Positions 21,992 to 34,105 of a stretch of DNA of 64,000 nucleotides are shown piece after piece. How positions within the stretch are numbered: the stretch's first letter is position 1; the number at the start of each line of letters is the position of its first letter. Under the pieces are notes generated by a model. The model saw nothing but the letters and a program-made list of their open reading frames with translations, was not told the DNA's origin and did no database searches. Source of the DNA: Cyathus striatus (taxonomy: Eukaryota > Basidiomycota > Agaricomycetes > Agaricales > Nidulariaceae). The translations under genes and the position numbers were made by a program. The DNA is taken from contig JAOVFP010000005.1 of assembly GCA_025738555.1 (NCBI GenBank), forward strand, positions 1,364,001-1,428,000. The letters run 5' to 3'.

Positions 21992-24523
21992 CTACATAAC
22001 ATTATCTAATCCATAATCTGCTATCCCTTCTTCCTCTTCTCTGTCAAATTCATCTGCTGCTTCCTCTTCCTCCTCTTCCTCCTCCTCTTCTTCAGAATCT
22101 TCTGATTCCTCATCTCTCATATCTTTATCATCTTTAGTATTATTGTCTCTTTCAAGCTGCTTTTTAATAAATTTTTGGGTATGAATGAATAGAAGTGCAT
22201 GTATAGTCCAGTTGAAGTTTATACAAGGAAGCCAATCCACCCATTCCTCTTCACTTCTGTGAATAATTCTTCTTATTCCTAAAAGTGTTTGTCTACCAAA
22301 TCTTACTAAATGATGGCACCACCATGACTGATGATTAACACATGTCTTTGAGTTATTTTCTCTTGGGTTGTTGCATAATTTTATATGACATAAATGACCA
22401 TGCATAGCTTGATGAATTATGCAAAATACTGAGGTCATTACACTCCTCTACGAAATTATGTAGACTCCATGTAGATTCCACCTGGACTCCAGGACTCTAC
22501 CTGGACTCTACTTGGACTTCACTTGGACTCTACTTGGACTCTACTTGGACTTCACCTGGACTTTACATATAGAAAATAATAGACTCTACATAGACTTCAG
22601 GTGGACTCCAGGTGTGAGCTGGACTGCACCTGGAGTCCACTGAACTCAAGCAACTGGACTCCACCTGGATTCTACCTGGACTCTACCTGGACTCTACCTG
22701 GACTTAAGTAAATTCAAGCACCTAGACTGAACCTGGACTCTATCTGGACTCTACCTGGACTCTACCTGGACTTTAGTAGAATCAAGCACCTAGACTGAAC
22801 CTGGACTCTACATGGACTCTACCTGGATTCTACCTGGACTTTAGTAGAATCAAGTAACTAGACTGAACCTGGACTCTACATGTACTCTACCTGGACTCTA
22901 CCTGGACTTTAGTAAACTTGAGTTCAGTAGAGTCCAGGTAGAGTCCAGGTAGAGTCCAGGTAGAGTCCAGGTAGAGTCCAGGTAGAGTCCAGGTAGAGCC
23001 CAGGTAGAGTCCAGGTAGAGCCCAGGTAGAGTCCAGGTAGAGCCCAGGTAGAGCCCAGGTAGAGTCCACCTGGAGTCCACCTGGAGTCCACCTGGAGTCC
23101 ACTTGGAGTCCACCTGGAGTCCTGGACTCTACCTGGAGTCCACCTGATCTCGTGGAGGAGTGAAATATACAGAAAATACTCCAGTTCTTTCATTTTCTAA
23201 ATTACCATCACAATCCTGGTATGCACAATGTCTTGGACCCATAATTATGCCATCCATAACAACCATATTTACTATTGGCTTTCTTTCAGCCTGAGTTGGT
23301 TGATCAGTACTGGTTGTTTTATTAGATGAATCACTGGATGATTCACTTGATAACTCATTGTCAATATCCATATCATTGATGGTACTACTAATGTGTTGCT
23401 GAGCACTTGCTCTAGCTTCTATTTCCTCTCTCATAGCTTGTTCTGCATCTTCCCCCTGTAGCATGGGAACTGATTGATTTTCATCAATTCCAATTACTGC
23501 AGCAGGAGTGTCATCAGTTATTCTGTCTGCAGTACTTTTGTACTCATGTGTACATTCACTACATGAATGATCTTTAGCACATTCAATAATACCTTCTTGA
23601 CCAAGTATTTCAAATGCTTTTCTAGTTAATTCTTGAATCTCATGTTCACCTGATGTTATTATAAGTGATTTATTATTGTATGTAGCTACCTGTCTTACAC
23701 TTTCAGAAATGAATGCCTGCCAAGTTTGTCTGTGAGACAACTTGAATGATGACTCTCTAAAGGATTCATTCCAAAATTCTGTGAATGCAGCTGTAGATGC
23801 ATGAAAATGATAAATTCCATGCAGAACTGCATTGGTGTAAGATCTATCTGCCCAGACTTGCTGTTCAAGCTTTAAATATTTTGCTGAGTTTAACAATCCT
23901 CTGATACATGTACCATTTGCATGCTTCACACTTTTGTGATCAGCATAATAAAATGAATTACAAATGCCACATTTTCCTTTAAGCACATAAGCACCAGTGT
24001 GGGGATGCATTCCTTTTATAAGAGTTATACATGAAACATCTCTCTTATGAACTTCTTGGTGAAGTGGAGCCTCTTTACAAAATGGTGTAGAGCAAGTGTA
24101 ACGACTTGAACAAACAGTAAAAACAGGTTCAACTTCTGTGGTTCTTACAGAGTTTAAAGGGTGTCCTTTTTTAATTGGATCAAGTTTTAAAAATGTTGCA
24201 AATGAATCAAGTTTTGAGCCCAATGCATTAATTCTCTGCACATCAGTTATATCCTCAGCATTTGAAACTTCATCTTCAGTAAACAAATTATTAATTTTAC
24301 CACCTAGATCCCTTTTTAGAACTCTAGTAAGAGCTGTAATCCAACTTGTTGCAGATTTTCTATAGGCTAATTTTTGTTTTCCATGAAGGTTCAATAGGTC
24401 TGTGTTATTTGTTAAAGTAAATAACACTTTGAGTACCATTGCTAGTGTAATATCTGCATGGAAGTTGCTTGTAATAAATTCAGAAAAATCTACAAATGTT
24501 ATTTCAGGAAATGGATCCTGCAC
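21992..24523 (-). pseudogene. KDZ transposase gene B2, core deleted
   Basis: From ATG at 24523 there are 450 open codons. An N-terminal FSEFITSNFHADIT block is followed by the CxC5 cluster (VCSSRYTCSTPFC and GKCGICNSFYYADH), LNSAKYLKLEQQVWAD, FHASTAAFTEFWNESF, HSCSECTHEY and an acidic/Ser-rich linker. MVVMDGIIMGPRHCAY opens the CxC6 cluster. The 742-bp element (22431-23172) interrupts CxC6 at GVF. Beyond it, at 22420-21992, come HGHLCHIKLCNNP and SKTCVNH, then NFNWTIHALLFIHTQ and a Glu-rich tail. The whole stretch from YYCVETICAPCG to NTQACEQLNAWLGG, which in copies C and D carries the conserved acidic residues of the RNase H-like core, is absent at about 22215. Apart from the insertion, no stop codon was noticed. 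Confidence 0.85.
22431..23172. mobile_element. 742-bp KDZ-type MITE in gene B2
   Basis: Ends GAGGTCATTACACTCC and GGAGTGAAATATACAG, flanked by a perfect 8-bp duplication AAAATACT (22423-22430 and 23173-23180). Removing the element plus one duplication restores the GVFC reading of the CxC6 cluster. The interior consists of GACTCTACCTGG words, direct on the left and inverted (AGGTAGAGTCC) on the right. It is the same family as the 19015-21536 element. Confidence 0.93.
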
Positions 24524-25001
24524 TGTAGATGATGCTCATGCTTTAGGAATGCATGATATAAATCTATAAAATATAAAAAGCCAAATAAAATAGTGCCAGA
24601 AACTGAATTTTTTTAAGTTAGCTTATTATTCTTGCAGGTTAGGCAAAGCAAACAGAGTATGAATTCAAACTATAGTACAAAAGTAAAACTGTTGAAGTTC
24701 ATATAATACATACTTGACATACTTGTTGAAAGCATGAATAGCTATATGGAAAAACACAAGAAAATAATACTGTTGAAGTAAAAATATTATACAAGTCTTA
24801 CATACTTGTTGAAAGGATGTAAGACTGAGAAAAATGAAAAACAGGTACTATTGAAGTAAAAATATTGTACAAGTCTTACAACTTGTTGAAAGAATGTAAG
24901 ACTTAATATGGTACAATTTTACATACTTGTTGAAAGTATGCATGCATCATAATAGAAAATAAAGTCTAACTGAAAATATGAAAGGGCATTGGGAAAAATT
25001 C
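24524..25001. other. B1-B2 intergenic with near-repeats
   Basis: Three to four degenerate ~85-bp units contain ACATACTTGTTGAAAG and GTAAGACT at about 24715, 24800, 24890 and 24925. This could be a regulatory or terminator region for the two head-to-tail genes. Confidence 0.5.
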
Positions 25002-27171
25002 TTACAAATTATTGTCCCCTCTGTTCTTCTTCCTCTTTCCATCCTTCCTTTTCTCTTTCACTCTTTCCTTTCCTTTTCCCTTATCTTTGCTCTTATAATT
25101 ATCATCTGCAGAACTATCCTCATCTTTTTCCTTAGCAAGCTTCTTATCCTCTTTACCAAACTTCTTTAAAATGATCTTCAATGCCTCCTGAGTTTGTGGT
25201 TCTCCTTTCCAAACTTCATAATCTGAGATATCTGGGTTCCCTTCAAACCAAAGCTCCATTTTAGGATATTTAGGAAGCTTGCTAAATAGAGCCTTCCATC
25301 TATAATAGGCTGGAACTGATGTAAAAATGATTGCAATAACACTAATAGGAGGCATTTTATTTTGCCATTTTCCAGCACTAATCATAGTAGGGAACTTTTT
25401 AATGATATTCTCAATGAATACCCACTTAGCATACTGAAGACGAATACTAACAGCTCCATGATCACATAGTGCAAGAGGAACTTTGAAAAAATCGATTATT
25501 CTCTTTTGAGCTTCAGTAGATTCCCCTAACTTAGAAGCTGAAGATGTAGAAGCCTCTTCACTAAATACTGATGGAACATTAGAAATATTTGCAGCTGGTG
25601 TTGTTCCAAGACCCTCCTAATCTAAGATTAAGTAACATTCTATGCTTGAAATAAATTATAAACTTACAAGTAAAATCTTACAAAATGTAGATTTATCCTC
25701 ATCAAGTTCCCATTGAACTTCCTGGTCTTTATCTTCTAAAAGCTCAGAATATTGGCCAGTTAAAGACCACCCATTATCTTCCCATAAAAGGACATATGGA
25801 TTAGATACTGAAAATAGTAAATATTTTAGAGTGATAATTTGAAATCAAGAAAGTAATAATACCTTGAATGGACTTGTACTTTGTTCCTATATATTTCAGA
25901 AGTTTGTACAGATAAACCTGGAGCTCTACTCTTCTGAATGTAAAGATTGGGAGAGAACTAAAAAGATCATTGTAAATTTTGATAACTCCAGTTGATGGAG
26001 GTGCATCAGTGGTATCAACTATCATTTTATCTTTGTCTCCAATATTAAAGATATTTCCAAGTGCATTCTGACGGCTGTGACCACCAATAATCTTTGATGC
26101 TCCTTGAAGGTCAATAGATGTGTCATTTAGAGTGGAATATTCATATTGCCTTATAAAGTTTTCAAATTGCTCAGGATTCTGAAGTACATTGTTCCTTGCA
26201 GATTTTTCAGACATAGATGTAGAACTCCTAGTTGAAGTTCTGGACACAGACCAGCTAGAAGCAGACTGGCTACTTGATGCAGAACTGTGAGAAATAGACT
26301 TTTGGCTAATCTTTGATGAGTGGCTACTAGTACTCAGAGTGGGAGACTCAGGAGAACTGGATCTTCCCCACTTTTCAGTAGCCTTCCGGGGAGTAGTCTC
26401 AATAATCTCATAATCTATATTCTCTTCTTGAATTTGACCTGGATGTGAGGAAAATACTAATGATGTCTCATGCTCATTAAACAGATGTCCCATGTCATTT
26501 GAAAGTGAACTAAATGGATCTTGAGGAGTAGGTACCTGAAGGATTGATGCTGGTGTAACAGTTCCTGAGCATTCACGATAATGAGGTGGTGGTGCCACTG
26601 AAATATTGCTATTTTCTAAGATTTTTTCAACTCTAAAAAATGAGAACAATATGAGAAAAGATGTGAATATGAATAAAAAAATATACTTTGTAAATCTCTT
26701 TGGTTTTCCAGCAGCTTCATTTTGCTGGTCTTCTTTGAGTCTTTGAACAAAGCTTTTCCTGCCAGTACATAAGATGACTAAAAATAATATACACTTTTAC
26801 TCACTTAATTTTCTTCTTTCTAGCCCCCCTCCCTGCTCTCTCACTCCTCCCTCCCTCTCTTCCCCTTCCTCCCTTCCCTCTTCCCCCCCCTCCCTTTCTA
26901 CTCCAACTTCCTCCTCCCCTGTCCCACTTTCCTCCTCCTCCTCCTCCTTCTCCTCCTCATTGTCACTCACAATCCTTTTCCCTCCCTTTCCCTTTCTCCC
27001 ACCCCTACCCCCCCCTCCAGACTTAGCTGGCCCTCCTCTCTTAGACTTGGAGGTAGAAGCTTGAGGCTTGGTTGTGTCAGCAGTCCCAGAATCCTTGGTC
27101 CTGGACCTGGTGGAGGTAGCAGGGATGGAAGATGCAGCAGCAGTGGCAGATCTAAGAGACCTAGGTGCCAT
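25002..27171 (-). CDS. KDZ accessory protein B1 (multi-exon)
   Basis: The first exon (27171 to about 26805) encodes a basic Ser/Thr/Gly-rich N-terminus, MAPRSLRSATAAAS, then KRGGPAKSGGGGRGGRKG and a Glu-run. It ends at a GTGAGT donor. A small exon lies near 26775-26684. The large exon (26640 to about 25868) is Ser-rich and ends with KIYNDLFSSLPIFTFRR. The next (25800-25690) holds PYVLLWEDNGWSLTGQYSELLED. The last (about 25625-25002) holds KWVFIENIIKKFP, then LPKYPKMELWFEGNPD and a Lys/Glu-rich tail. Copies C and D carry homologous genes in the same place upstream of their transposase, so this is a conserved second gene of the element. Its function is unknown; the basic and acidic tails suggest nuclear DNA or chromatin binding. 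I noticed no nonsense codon. Exact exon limits are approximate. Confidence 0.65.
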
Positions 27172-27519
27172 GGTAAAAGAGCAGAAAACAGTAAAGTAAA
27201 AAGAGCAAAAAAGCAGTGACAGATCTTAAGTGATGCACTCAGATGAGGAAAGAAAGAAAGGGAACTGAACCCCAAGGTGTTTCTATATATTACAAGTTGC
27301 GACACATCACAGGTTCAAACTATAAATAACTACTTAACAAGTAATTACTGAAATTCTTCCACAAAGTTCCAAATAGGTCCTGCTGTTCTCATCACTGGCA
27401 ACTGCCAGGATAAGAAGGCCACAGGACCTAATACGGAAAAGGATATCTCCACTGAAGCAGAGGAAAGACAAAAATTATAATTAAAGCAACCAAAGAGCTG
27501 TATGTGTTACTCCCACACA

Positions 27520-27780
27520 TGTCTCAACTGACTATCAACTGACTATCAACTGACTCTCATATAAGTATCGATAGTCTCACCTGACTCTCATCTGACTCTC
27601 AACTAAGTCTCAGAAGTCAGGTTAGACTCTCATCTGACTGTCATTTGGCTCTCAACTGAGTCTCAAGAGTCAACTGAGAGTCTCATTAGAGTCAGTTGAG
27701 AGTCAGTTGTGACCTGAAATTAGTATTGGGCTTAGCTTGGATTCTTACCTGACTCTTACCTGACTCTCACCTAACTTCAT
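27520..27780. repeat. ACTGACTCTCA subterminal array
   Basis: Dense ACTGACTCTCATCTG words on one strand, inverting to GAGAGTCAGTTGA at about 27670-27715. A second block lies at 28420-28745. Confidence 0.7.
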
Positions 27781-28400
27781 GTGTGACATGTTGGAAAATG
27801 TTGGAAAAAGCGTGACATATTGAAAAATGTTGGAAAAAGTGTGACATGTGTGACAAGCGTGGGAAAATGTGACATGTTGGAAAACTGTCACATATCATAA
27901 CCATCACACTTGCCACACTTTTTCCAACATGTCACACTTTTCCCACGCTTGTCACACATGTCACACTTTTTCCAACATTTTTCAATATGTCACACTTTTC
28001 CCAACATTTTCCAACATGTCACACAAGTCACTATGTGATATACTGGAAAAAGTGTGACAAGTGTGACATGTTGGAACAAGCGTGACAAGCGTGACAATAC
28101 ATGAAAAGTGTGATAAGTGTGATGGCTATGATACTGTGACAGCGTGTCACACATGTCACGCTTTCCAACATGTCACACTTATTTTCCGATATATCACGCT
28201 TTTTGAACATGTCACGCTTTTCCAACAGTCACACATGTCACAATGTGTGACATGTGTGAGGACTGTAGTAAACTATAGTCTAGGTAAGTGTGATGACTGT
28301 GCACACTTGTCCTAGTGTGTCATTCAGAATGTCCACTTTTTTCAACTTATCACACATGTCACACATTGTGACATGTGTAATGACTGTGGGAAACTATAGT
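27781..28400. mobile_element. small TGTCAC/TTGGAAAA foldback relic
   Basis: Palindromic mixture of GTGTGACATGTTGGAAAA and its complement TTTTCCAACATGTCACAC, repeated several times, embedded between the two ACTGACTCTCA blocks. It resembles the inner blocks of F0-F2 but uses a TTGGAAAA spacer. The ends are not resolved. Confidence 0.55.
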
Positions 28401-28829
28401 GATCAGGTGGAATCTATACGGAGTCTATTTTACACCAATAACTCATACAAATTTAATTGATAGTCAGATGATAGTCAGGTGAAATTGTATCAATCAACTC
28501 TCAGATTACTATCTGATACCAGATTGAATAAGAGTAAGCTAATAGTAAGGTGACAGTAAGGTGAGACTAGCAATTACTCTATTTTGTATGTAATTATAAT
28601 CTGACTATCAACTGACTCTCACCTGACTCTCAAAACTCTCACCTGAGTCTCACCTGAGTCTCAACTAAGTCTCATCTTACTATCAATTTACTCTCTGATA
28701 CTATCAACTGACTCTCAACTGACTCTCTGATAGTCAGTTGAAACATGTGGCTCATTGACAAGTTCTCCCAAAGAGCCTCTGCATGAAGCAGAGAACATCA
28801 AAAAATTGACAGCAGGGGTGAGGGGGGAA

Positions 28830-29235
28830 GAGTGTCACTCAACTTGATGAGAAAGGGGTGGGGAGAAGCAGAGCAGCATGCAACACAACAAGAGAGTGGG
28901 AGCAGATGCACAATGAAGGGAGGGGGGCAGAGTGTCACTCAATGCAATGAGAAAGGAATGAGGAGAAGCAGAGCACCACACAACACAATGAGAAGGGAGT
29001 GGGGAGGAGCAGAGCACCATGCGACACAACAAGAGGGTGGGGAGTGGATGCACAACAAGGGGAGAGTGGGAGGGAGAGCATTGCTCAACACAATGAGAAG
29101 CAGAGCGCTGGACTGCTACTTGATGCAGCGAGATGCACAACGAGGAGAGAGGGGCAGAGTGCCACTCGACACAACAAGAAGGGGATGAGAAAAAGCAGAG
29201 CACCAGAGTGCCACTTGACGCAACGATAAAGTTCT
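28830..29235. repeat. minisatellite, GAGAAGCAGAGCACCA units
   Basis: About six imperfect units of 50-65 bp contain ACACAATGAGAAGG and GAGCAGAGCACCACACAAC. Not coding. Confidence 0.75.
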
Positions 29236-29620
29236 GTGGAGTGAGGGGGTGGACAGGTGGTAATGTGTGTTGTCCTACACAGTAGGAAGGGGGGTCCAGA
29301 GGTGGTGGTTGTCATCCTAGGCGGCAGGGAGGAGGTCCGAGGTGGAGATGTGTGTCATCCTATGCAGTGGGAGGGAGGTCTGGAGGTGGTGGTTATCATC
29401 CTACACAGCAGGGATGGGGTCTGAGATGGAGATGCATGTTGTCCTATGCAGTGGGAGGGGGGTCCGGAGGTGGTGGTTATCATCCTACGCAGCAGGGAGG
29501 GGGACCAGAGCTGTGCATTGTCATCCTATGCTGCAAACTGGGGGACCAAGGGTGGTGCATTGTCATCCTACACTGCGAAACGGGGGACCAAGGGTGGTGT
29601 GTTGTCGTCCTACACAGAGT
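29236..29620. repeat. minisatellite, GGTGGTTATCATCCTAC units
   Basis: Seven to eight G-rich units of about 50 bp contain GTCATCCTACGCAGYGGGAGG. It ends where foldback F0 begins. Confidence 0.75.
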
Positions 29621-29759
29621 GGTGTCAGCTAAAATTTTCAAAAAAAGCCAGTGTTAATTGATTGCCTCAATCAATCAAGCCTGGCTTTTTTTGAGTGCCT
29701 ATTATTGTATGGGAATGATCATAAACAATCATTTATTCTTTATAATTTAATACTAATGT

Positions 29760-30190
29760 GGGGTCTTTCAGGTGATCATAAACAATCATTTATTTGTTCT
29801 AATTGAATACTACTATAGTATTAATGTTTCAGGTGGTCATAAACAATCATTGATTGTTTCTAATTGAATACTAATACTATATGAATGGTTTAGGTGATCA
29901 TAAACAATCATTAATTGTGTGGAATTGAATACTAATACTATATGAATGGTTTAGATGATCATAAACAATCATTGATTGTTGCTCAATGAATACTACATTT
30001 GTATGTATCTTTTAGGTGATCATAAACAATCATTAATTTATTCTAGTTGTTACTATTGTGTTAGTGATTTATGTGATCATAAACAATCATTGATTTGTTC
30101 TGACTGAATATTAGTATTGTATGAATGTATTAAGTGATCATAAACAATCATTGATTGATTGTAATTGAATATTATAATTGTATGGATGTA
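29760..30190. repeat. F0 outer array, left arm
   Basis: Eight to nine units of about 60 bp, each with TGATCATAAACAATCATTGA and ending TGAATACTA. Mirrored at 40430-40990 in the right arm; the right copy appears to have one unit more. Confidence 0.85.
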
Positions 30191-30747
30191 GTAAATGATT
30201 GATTAGTACTAATTGGATATTGCTATTGTATCAATGTGTCACGTTGTTCCTTGCATCACGTATGTCACATATTTCCCGCGCCCCACATATTTCCCGCGCT
30301 TCGCATTTGTCACATACTTCATGCGCGTCATGTTCGTCACAAATATTCCCGCGCTTCGCATTTGTCACATACTTCCCGCATGTCACGTTCGTCACATATA
30401 TTCCTGCACATCGCATTTGTCACATACTTCACGCGCGTCACGTTCGTCACATATACTCCCGCGCCTCATGTTTTTCCCGCGCATCGGATGGGTCACGTAC
30501 TTCACGCACGTCACGTTCGTCACACATATTCACGCACGTCACGTTCGTCACACATATTCACGCACGTCACGTTCGTCACACATATTCCCGCGCTTCGCAT
30601 TTGTCACACTCTTCCCGCCCGTCACGTCTGTCACGCATATTCCCGCACATCAAATTGATCACACATTTCCCACATGTCATATTTGTCACAATTTTCACGC
30701 GTGTCATGTCTGTCACAATTCTCCCACACTACGCATATATCACACTT

Positions 30748-31380
30748 GTCACGCTTTAGCGCGTTTGTCACGCTTTAGCGCGTTTGTCACGCTTTAGCGC
30801 GTTTGTCACGCTTTAGCGCGTTTGTCACGCTTTAGCGCGTTTGTCACGCTTTAGCGCGTTTGTCACGCTTTAGCGCGTTTGTCACGCTTTAGCGCGTTTG
30901 TCACGCTTTAGCGCGTTTGTCACGCTTTAGCGCGTTTGTCACGCTTTAGCGCGTTTGTCACGCTTTAGCGCGTTTGTCACGCTTTAGCGCGTTTGTCACG
31001 CTTTAGCGCGTTTGTCACGCTTTAGCGCGTTTGTCACGCTTTAGCGCGTTTGTCACGCTTTAGCGCGTTTGTCACGCTTTAGCGCGTTTGTCACGCTTTA
31101 GCGCGTTTGTCACGCTTTAGCGCGTTTGTCACGCTTTAGCGCGTTTGTCACGCTTTAGCGCGTTTGTCACGCTTTAGCGCGTTTGTCACGCTTTAGCGCG
31201 TTTGTCACGCTTTAGCGCGTTTGTCACGCTTTAGCGCGTTTGTCACGCTTTAGCGCGTTTGTCACGCTTTAGCGCGTTTGTCACGCTTTAGCGCGTTTGT
31301 CACGCTTTAGCGCGTTTGTCACGCTTTAGCGCGTTTGTCACGCTTTAGCGCGCTTGTCACGCTTTAGTGCGTTTGTCATG
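30748..31380. repeat. 19-bp tandem array, ~33 copies
   Basis: The unit CGCTTTAGCGCGTTTGTCA is repeated almost without variation. Each unit includes the palindrome CGCTTTAGCG and retains three CpGs. The mirror array at 39825-39917 has about five copies. Confidence 0.97.
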
Positions 31381-31515
31381 CTTTGCATGCGCGTCACGCA
31401 TCACATTTGTCACAATTCTTCCACACTATGCATATATCACACTTGTCATGCTTTGCATGTGCATCATGCATTATGTTTGTCATGTTCTTTATGAGTGTTA
31501 CACTTTTATACATGT

Positions 31516-32540
31516 CACACATCTCACATCTATTTGTCACCCTTTTCATACTCATGACAGTGCATTTGTCATACTTTGTATGCACATCATGTGTTACTTT
31601 GTCACTTTCATCACATGAGTCACACCTGTATCTCATGATTTGCATATGCATCACATTCATTATATCTTTTCACACACATTATAACTGTTACTTATGTCAC
31701 ATCTTTGAGATATGTAGTACATTTAAAGCACATCATGCTTGCATGTGTATCATGATTGTGACATGTTGATGAGGTTTCAACAGGCCTATAATAAAAGTTT
31801 TTCTGTACCTTTCATATCCAAGGAATCAGAGCACTCAGTGATGCCACATTTAACTCATAGCTCATTAGTTAGTAGTGTAATTCAGATTCTGTATAACAAT
31901 ACTGCACATGACTATAGAAAAATGATAGTAAGTTTTTCTTAGGCAAGAAAGGAGAAAAGACAAAGTAGTCCTTCAGAAAAGAGAACAAGAATAGAAGGTG
32001 ATGATGTAGTTGACACTAAACTAAAGAATAGAAAAGCAAGTAATCACCACTGAGCAAGAAAGTGAAGAGATGTACAGGAGGGGGTTTCATATGTATGAAT
32101 GGATACTAATACTGAAAGAACTGTGTAACATAAATCAGAGATGTGAAAAAAATGACAGTGTAGAAGTATCATGTAATTATATAGAGTAAGAATATATGTG
32201 ACTCAATAATGTGTGTTGAAGATAAAGGAATAACCAATGGTTAATGCAAGAATCATAATCACATATACTCACCATTCTTTCAAATATGTTATCCATATGT
32301 GGTTCTTTCAGTATATGTCCATTTCTGTTCAGTTGTTAAATATTTCCAAAATATTCATTTTTATCATAATGACCTTATTATCTCTCATATCTATTATATT
32401 TTTTACTTTGTCACTTCATTACATCTCTAGTTCTGATTATTAAACATCATATCATCCCATTTTCAAATTTCTCATGCTCCATCATTGGGGTAAGACTTCT
32501 ACTACATATACGCTCAACATTTTTATTCCAGTTTATTACT
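31516..32540. other. F0 central spacer, no gene seen
   Basis: Decayed TGTCAC words fade at about 31700. The rest is AT-rich with no convincing ORF. Parts resemble the central spacers of F1 and F2 (for example CAATAATGTGTGTTGAAGAT at about 32203). Confidence 0.5.
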
Positions 32541-33146
32541 TGTTACATACCAATTCCCTTCCTACTAGGAAGCAGATGTGAAGATGCCCAGAAGGCACAG
32601 AAGAGCTATAATGGAAACCTGAAATGAGTACAGGTGTGGAACATAGAGCAGGAGTGTGTGAAAGAACCATGGCATCAGCATATGTGCTGTGCCACCTGGA
32701 TATCCCCAGGGAATGGTTTGTATTTCATGATAGACAATATAAAATGAAAGGAAATGTTCCATTGTATGAGAAGAGGCTTCACACACTAGGTAGCTGGAGA
32801 GAAACCTGAATGAAAACCCAGAGCAGGTATTGGAACTTAAGCATAGAAAGAAGTGTATGGAGTTGATATGAATACTAAGGACTACTAGTACATCTGGAAG
32901 ACTATATATACTAAGCAGGAATCTATAGGTATGAATGTGGAAGCATAATACTGAGTAGGAGTCAAAGGGATAGGTAGGGAATAAAAGCTGGGCAAAGCAG
33001 AGTAGGAGCACAAATGATGTGCTCAGAATGAAGAATAAAGAACTAAACTACATTGACCATAATGAAATGTACAAGTAAGAATAGAAGAGAGGAGTTATAG
33101 TATAATGACATGGTGAGGCTATCATAAGAGAAACTATGATATAACA
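32541..33146 (+). mobile_element. solo LTR, 606 bp
   Basis: It starts TGTTACATACC and ends ATGATATAACA, flanked by a perfect 5-bp duplication TTACT (32536-32540 and 33147-33151). It shares TATGTGCTGTGCC and the following CTGG/GTATTTC region with the 8635-9322 LTR, so it is the same family. It is CpG-poor. Confidence 0.85.
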
Positions 33147-33527
33147 TTACTACCACACTTCTATAACTTTCTAATTGTTATTTTCCATCTTACAATCTCC
33201 AATCCTATGAGTACATATTGTTTCCTCTGTGTATATGATTCACTCTATACCATAAAATACTTATTCCACTCTCATGACAACTTGAATAGTGGTAGAGACA
33301 GAAAAATCTGATGGGATTAAAATGCATGATATTTGTGAAAAAGTTGCTATGCACTTTAAGAATGTGACATGCATGAAAAACACATGATGCATTTAAAAAA
33401 ATGATATATGTAACATATGTGAAAAGTGTGACATGCATGCAGATTGTCACAGTGTGACTCGCCTCAAAGACGTGACACGTGTGACGAGCGTGAAATGCGT
33501 GACAAATAGATGTGATTTGTGTGACAT

Positions 33528-33536
33528 ACATAAAAG
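33528..33536. repeat. 9-bp target duplication ACATAAAAG, left
   Basis: A direct repeat of ACATAAAAG immediately outside the CAGGCTCCTAAAAC end. The partner is at 39754-39762. Confidence 0.95.
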
Positions 33537-33772
33537 CAGGCTCCTAAAACCATCCCTCGCCTCGCTCGAATGGCCTACACAGGCTTACATAAGGGATAGG
33601 TACAAACAATAAACAAAACGTAGCGGCCAAACTCGCAAGGGAGGGGCTGGCGAATTTGGTTTCGGTCTTCTCGGTAATGTGACAAAATGCTAGTGCTACG
33701 TTGCGAGAAATGCCTTCGCTTAAGAATAATAGCTAAGTTCACACGTCAATAAAATGGTTTTCAAGTCAGGGT
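33537..33772 (+). repeat. left terminal inverted repeat
   Basis: 236 bp, nearly identical to the reverse complement of 39517-39753. It includes the CpG-rich segment CTCGCCTCGCTCGAATGG near the tip. It ends at TTTTCAAGTCAGGGT. Confidence 0.95.
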
Positions 33773-34105
33773 GTGATTCAAGACCCTGTACTACCGATGC
33801 GGTACTTTCATTGATTGATCTGCTTATTTCATGTTATCATTCACTGCCCCCTCATCTCCTTCAAACAGCTATGCATCTTAACTTGTATTCAAGCCTTCCA
33901 CACATCAGTGACAAGTCTGGAACTGTGTATTTTCGGTGTTAGCTCACAGCTGTCTCTATCAGGTCTCTATTTATGTTCATGACTCCCACATATTGGCAAG
34001 CGTGTGCTGCAGTACAGTACAGTAGTATATAAACCAGACTACATGTAATACTATTATTGTATTACTTTTCTTCCATGAATTCTGACAACAATTCGGCTAG
34101 TTCTG

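Larger units (their letters stand above)
18951..28750 (-). mobile_element. KDZ element B (probable extent)
   Basis: The left terminus CAGTATATTGCACTCTCCC lies just inside the end of foldback F1. CTCTCACTGTA-type subterminal repeats (18961-19014, interrupted, then 21545-21830) lead to the 3' end of transposase gene B2, followed upstream by accessory gene B1. Related ACTGACTCTCA repeats at 27520-27780 and 28420-28745 probably mark the other side. I cannot find the right terminus or the matching duplication, so that limit is approximate. Confidence 0.5.

Noticed and set aside
30199..30797. ORFs of up to 194 codons in F0 arms (mirrored at 39866-40436)
   Set aside because: Repeat translations open in several frames on both arms; no domain.
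30748..31380. Possible CRISPR array
   Set aside because: Contiguous 19-bp units without variable spacers, in eukaryotic-type DNA. It is a satellite.
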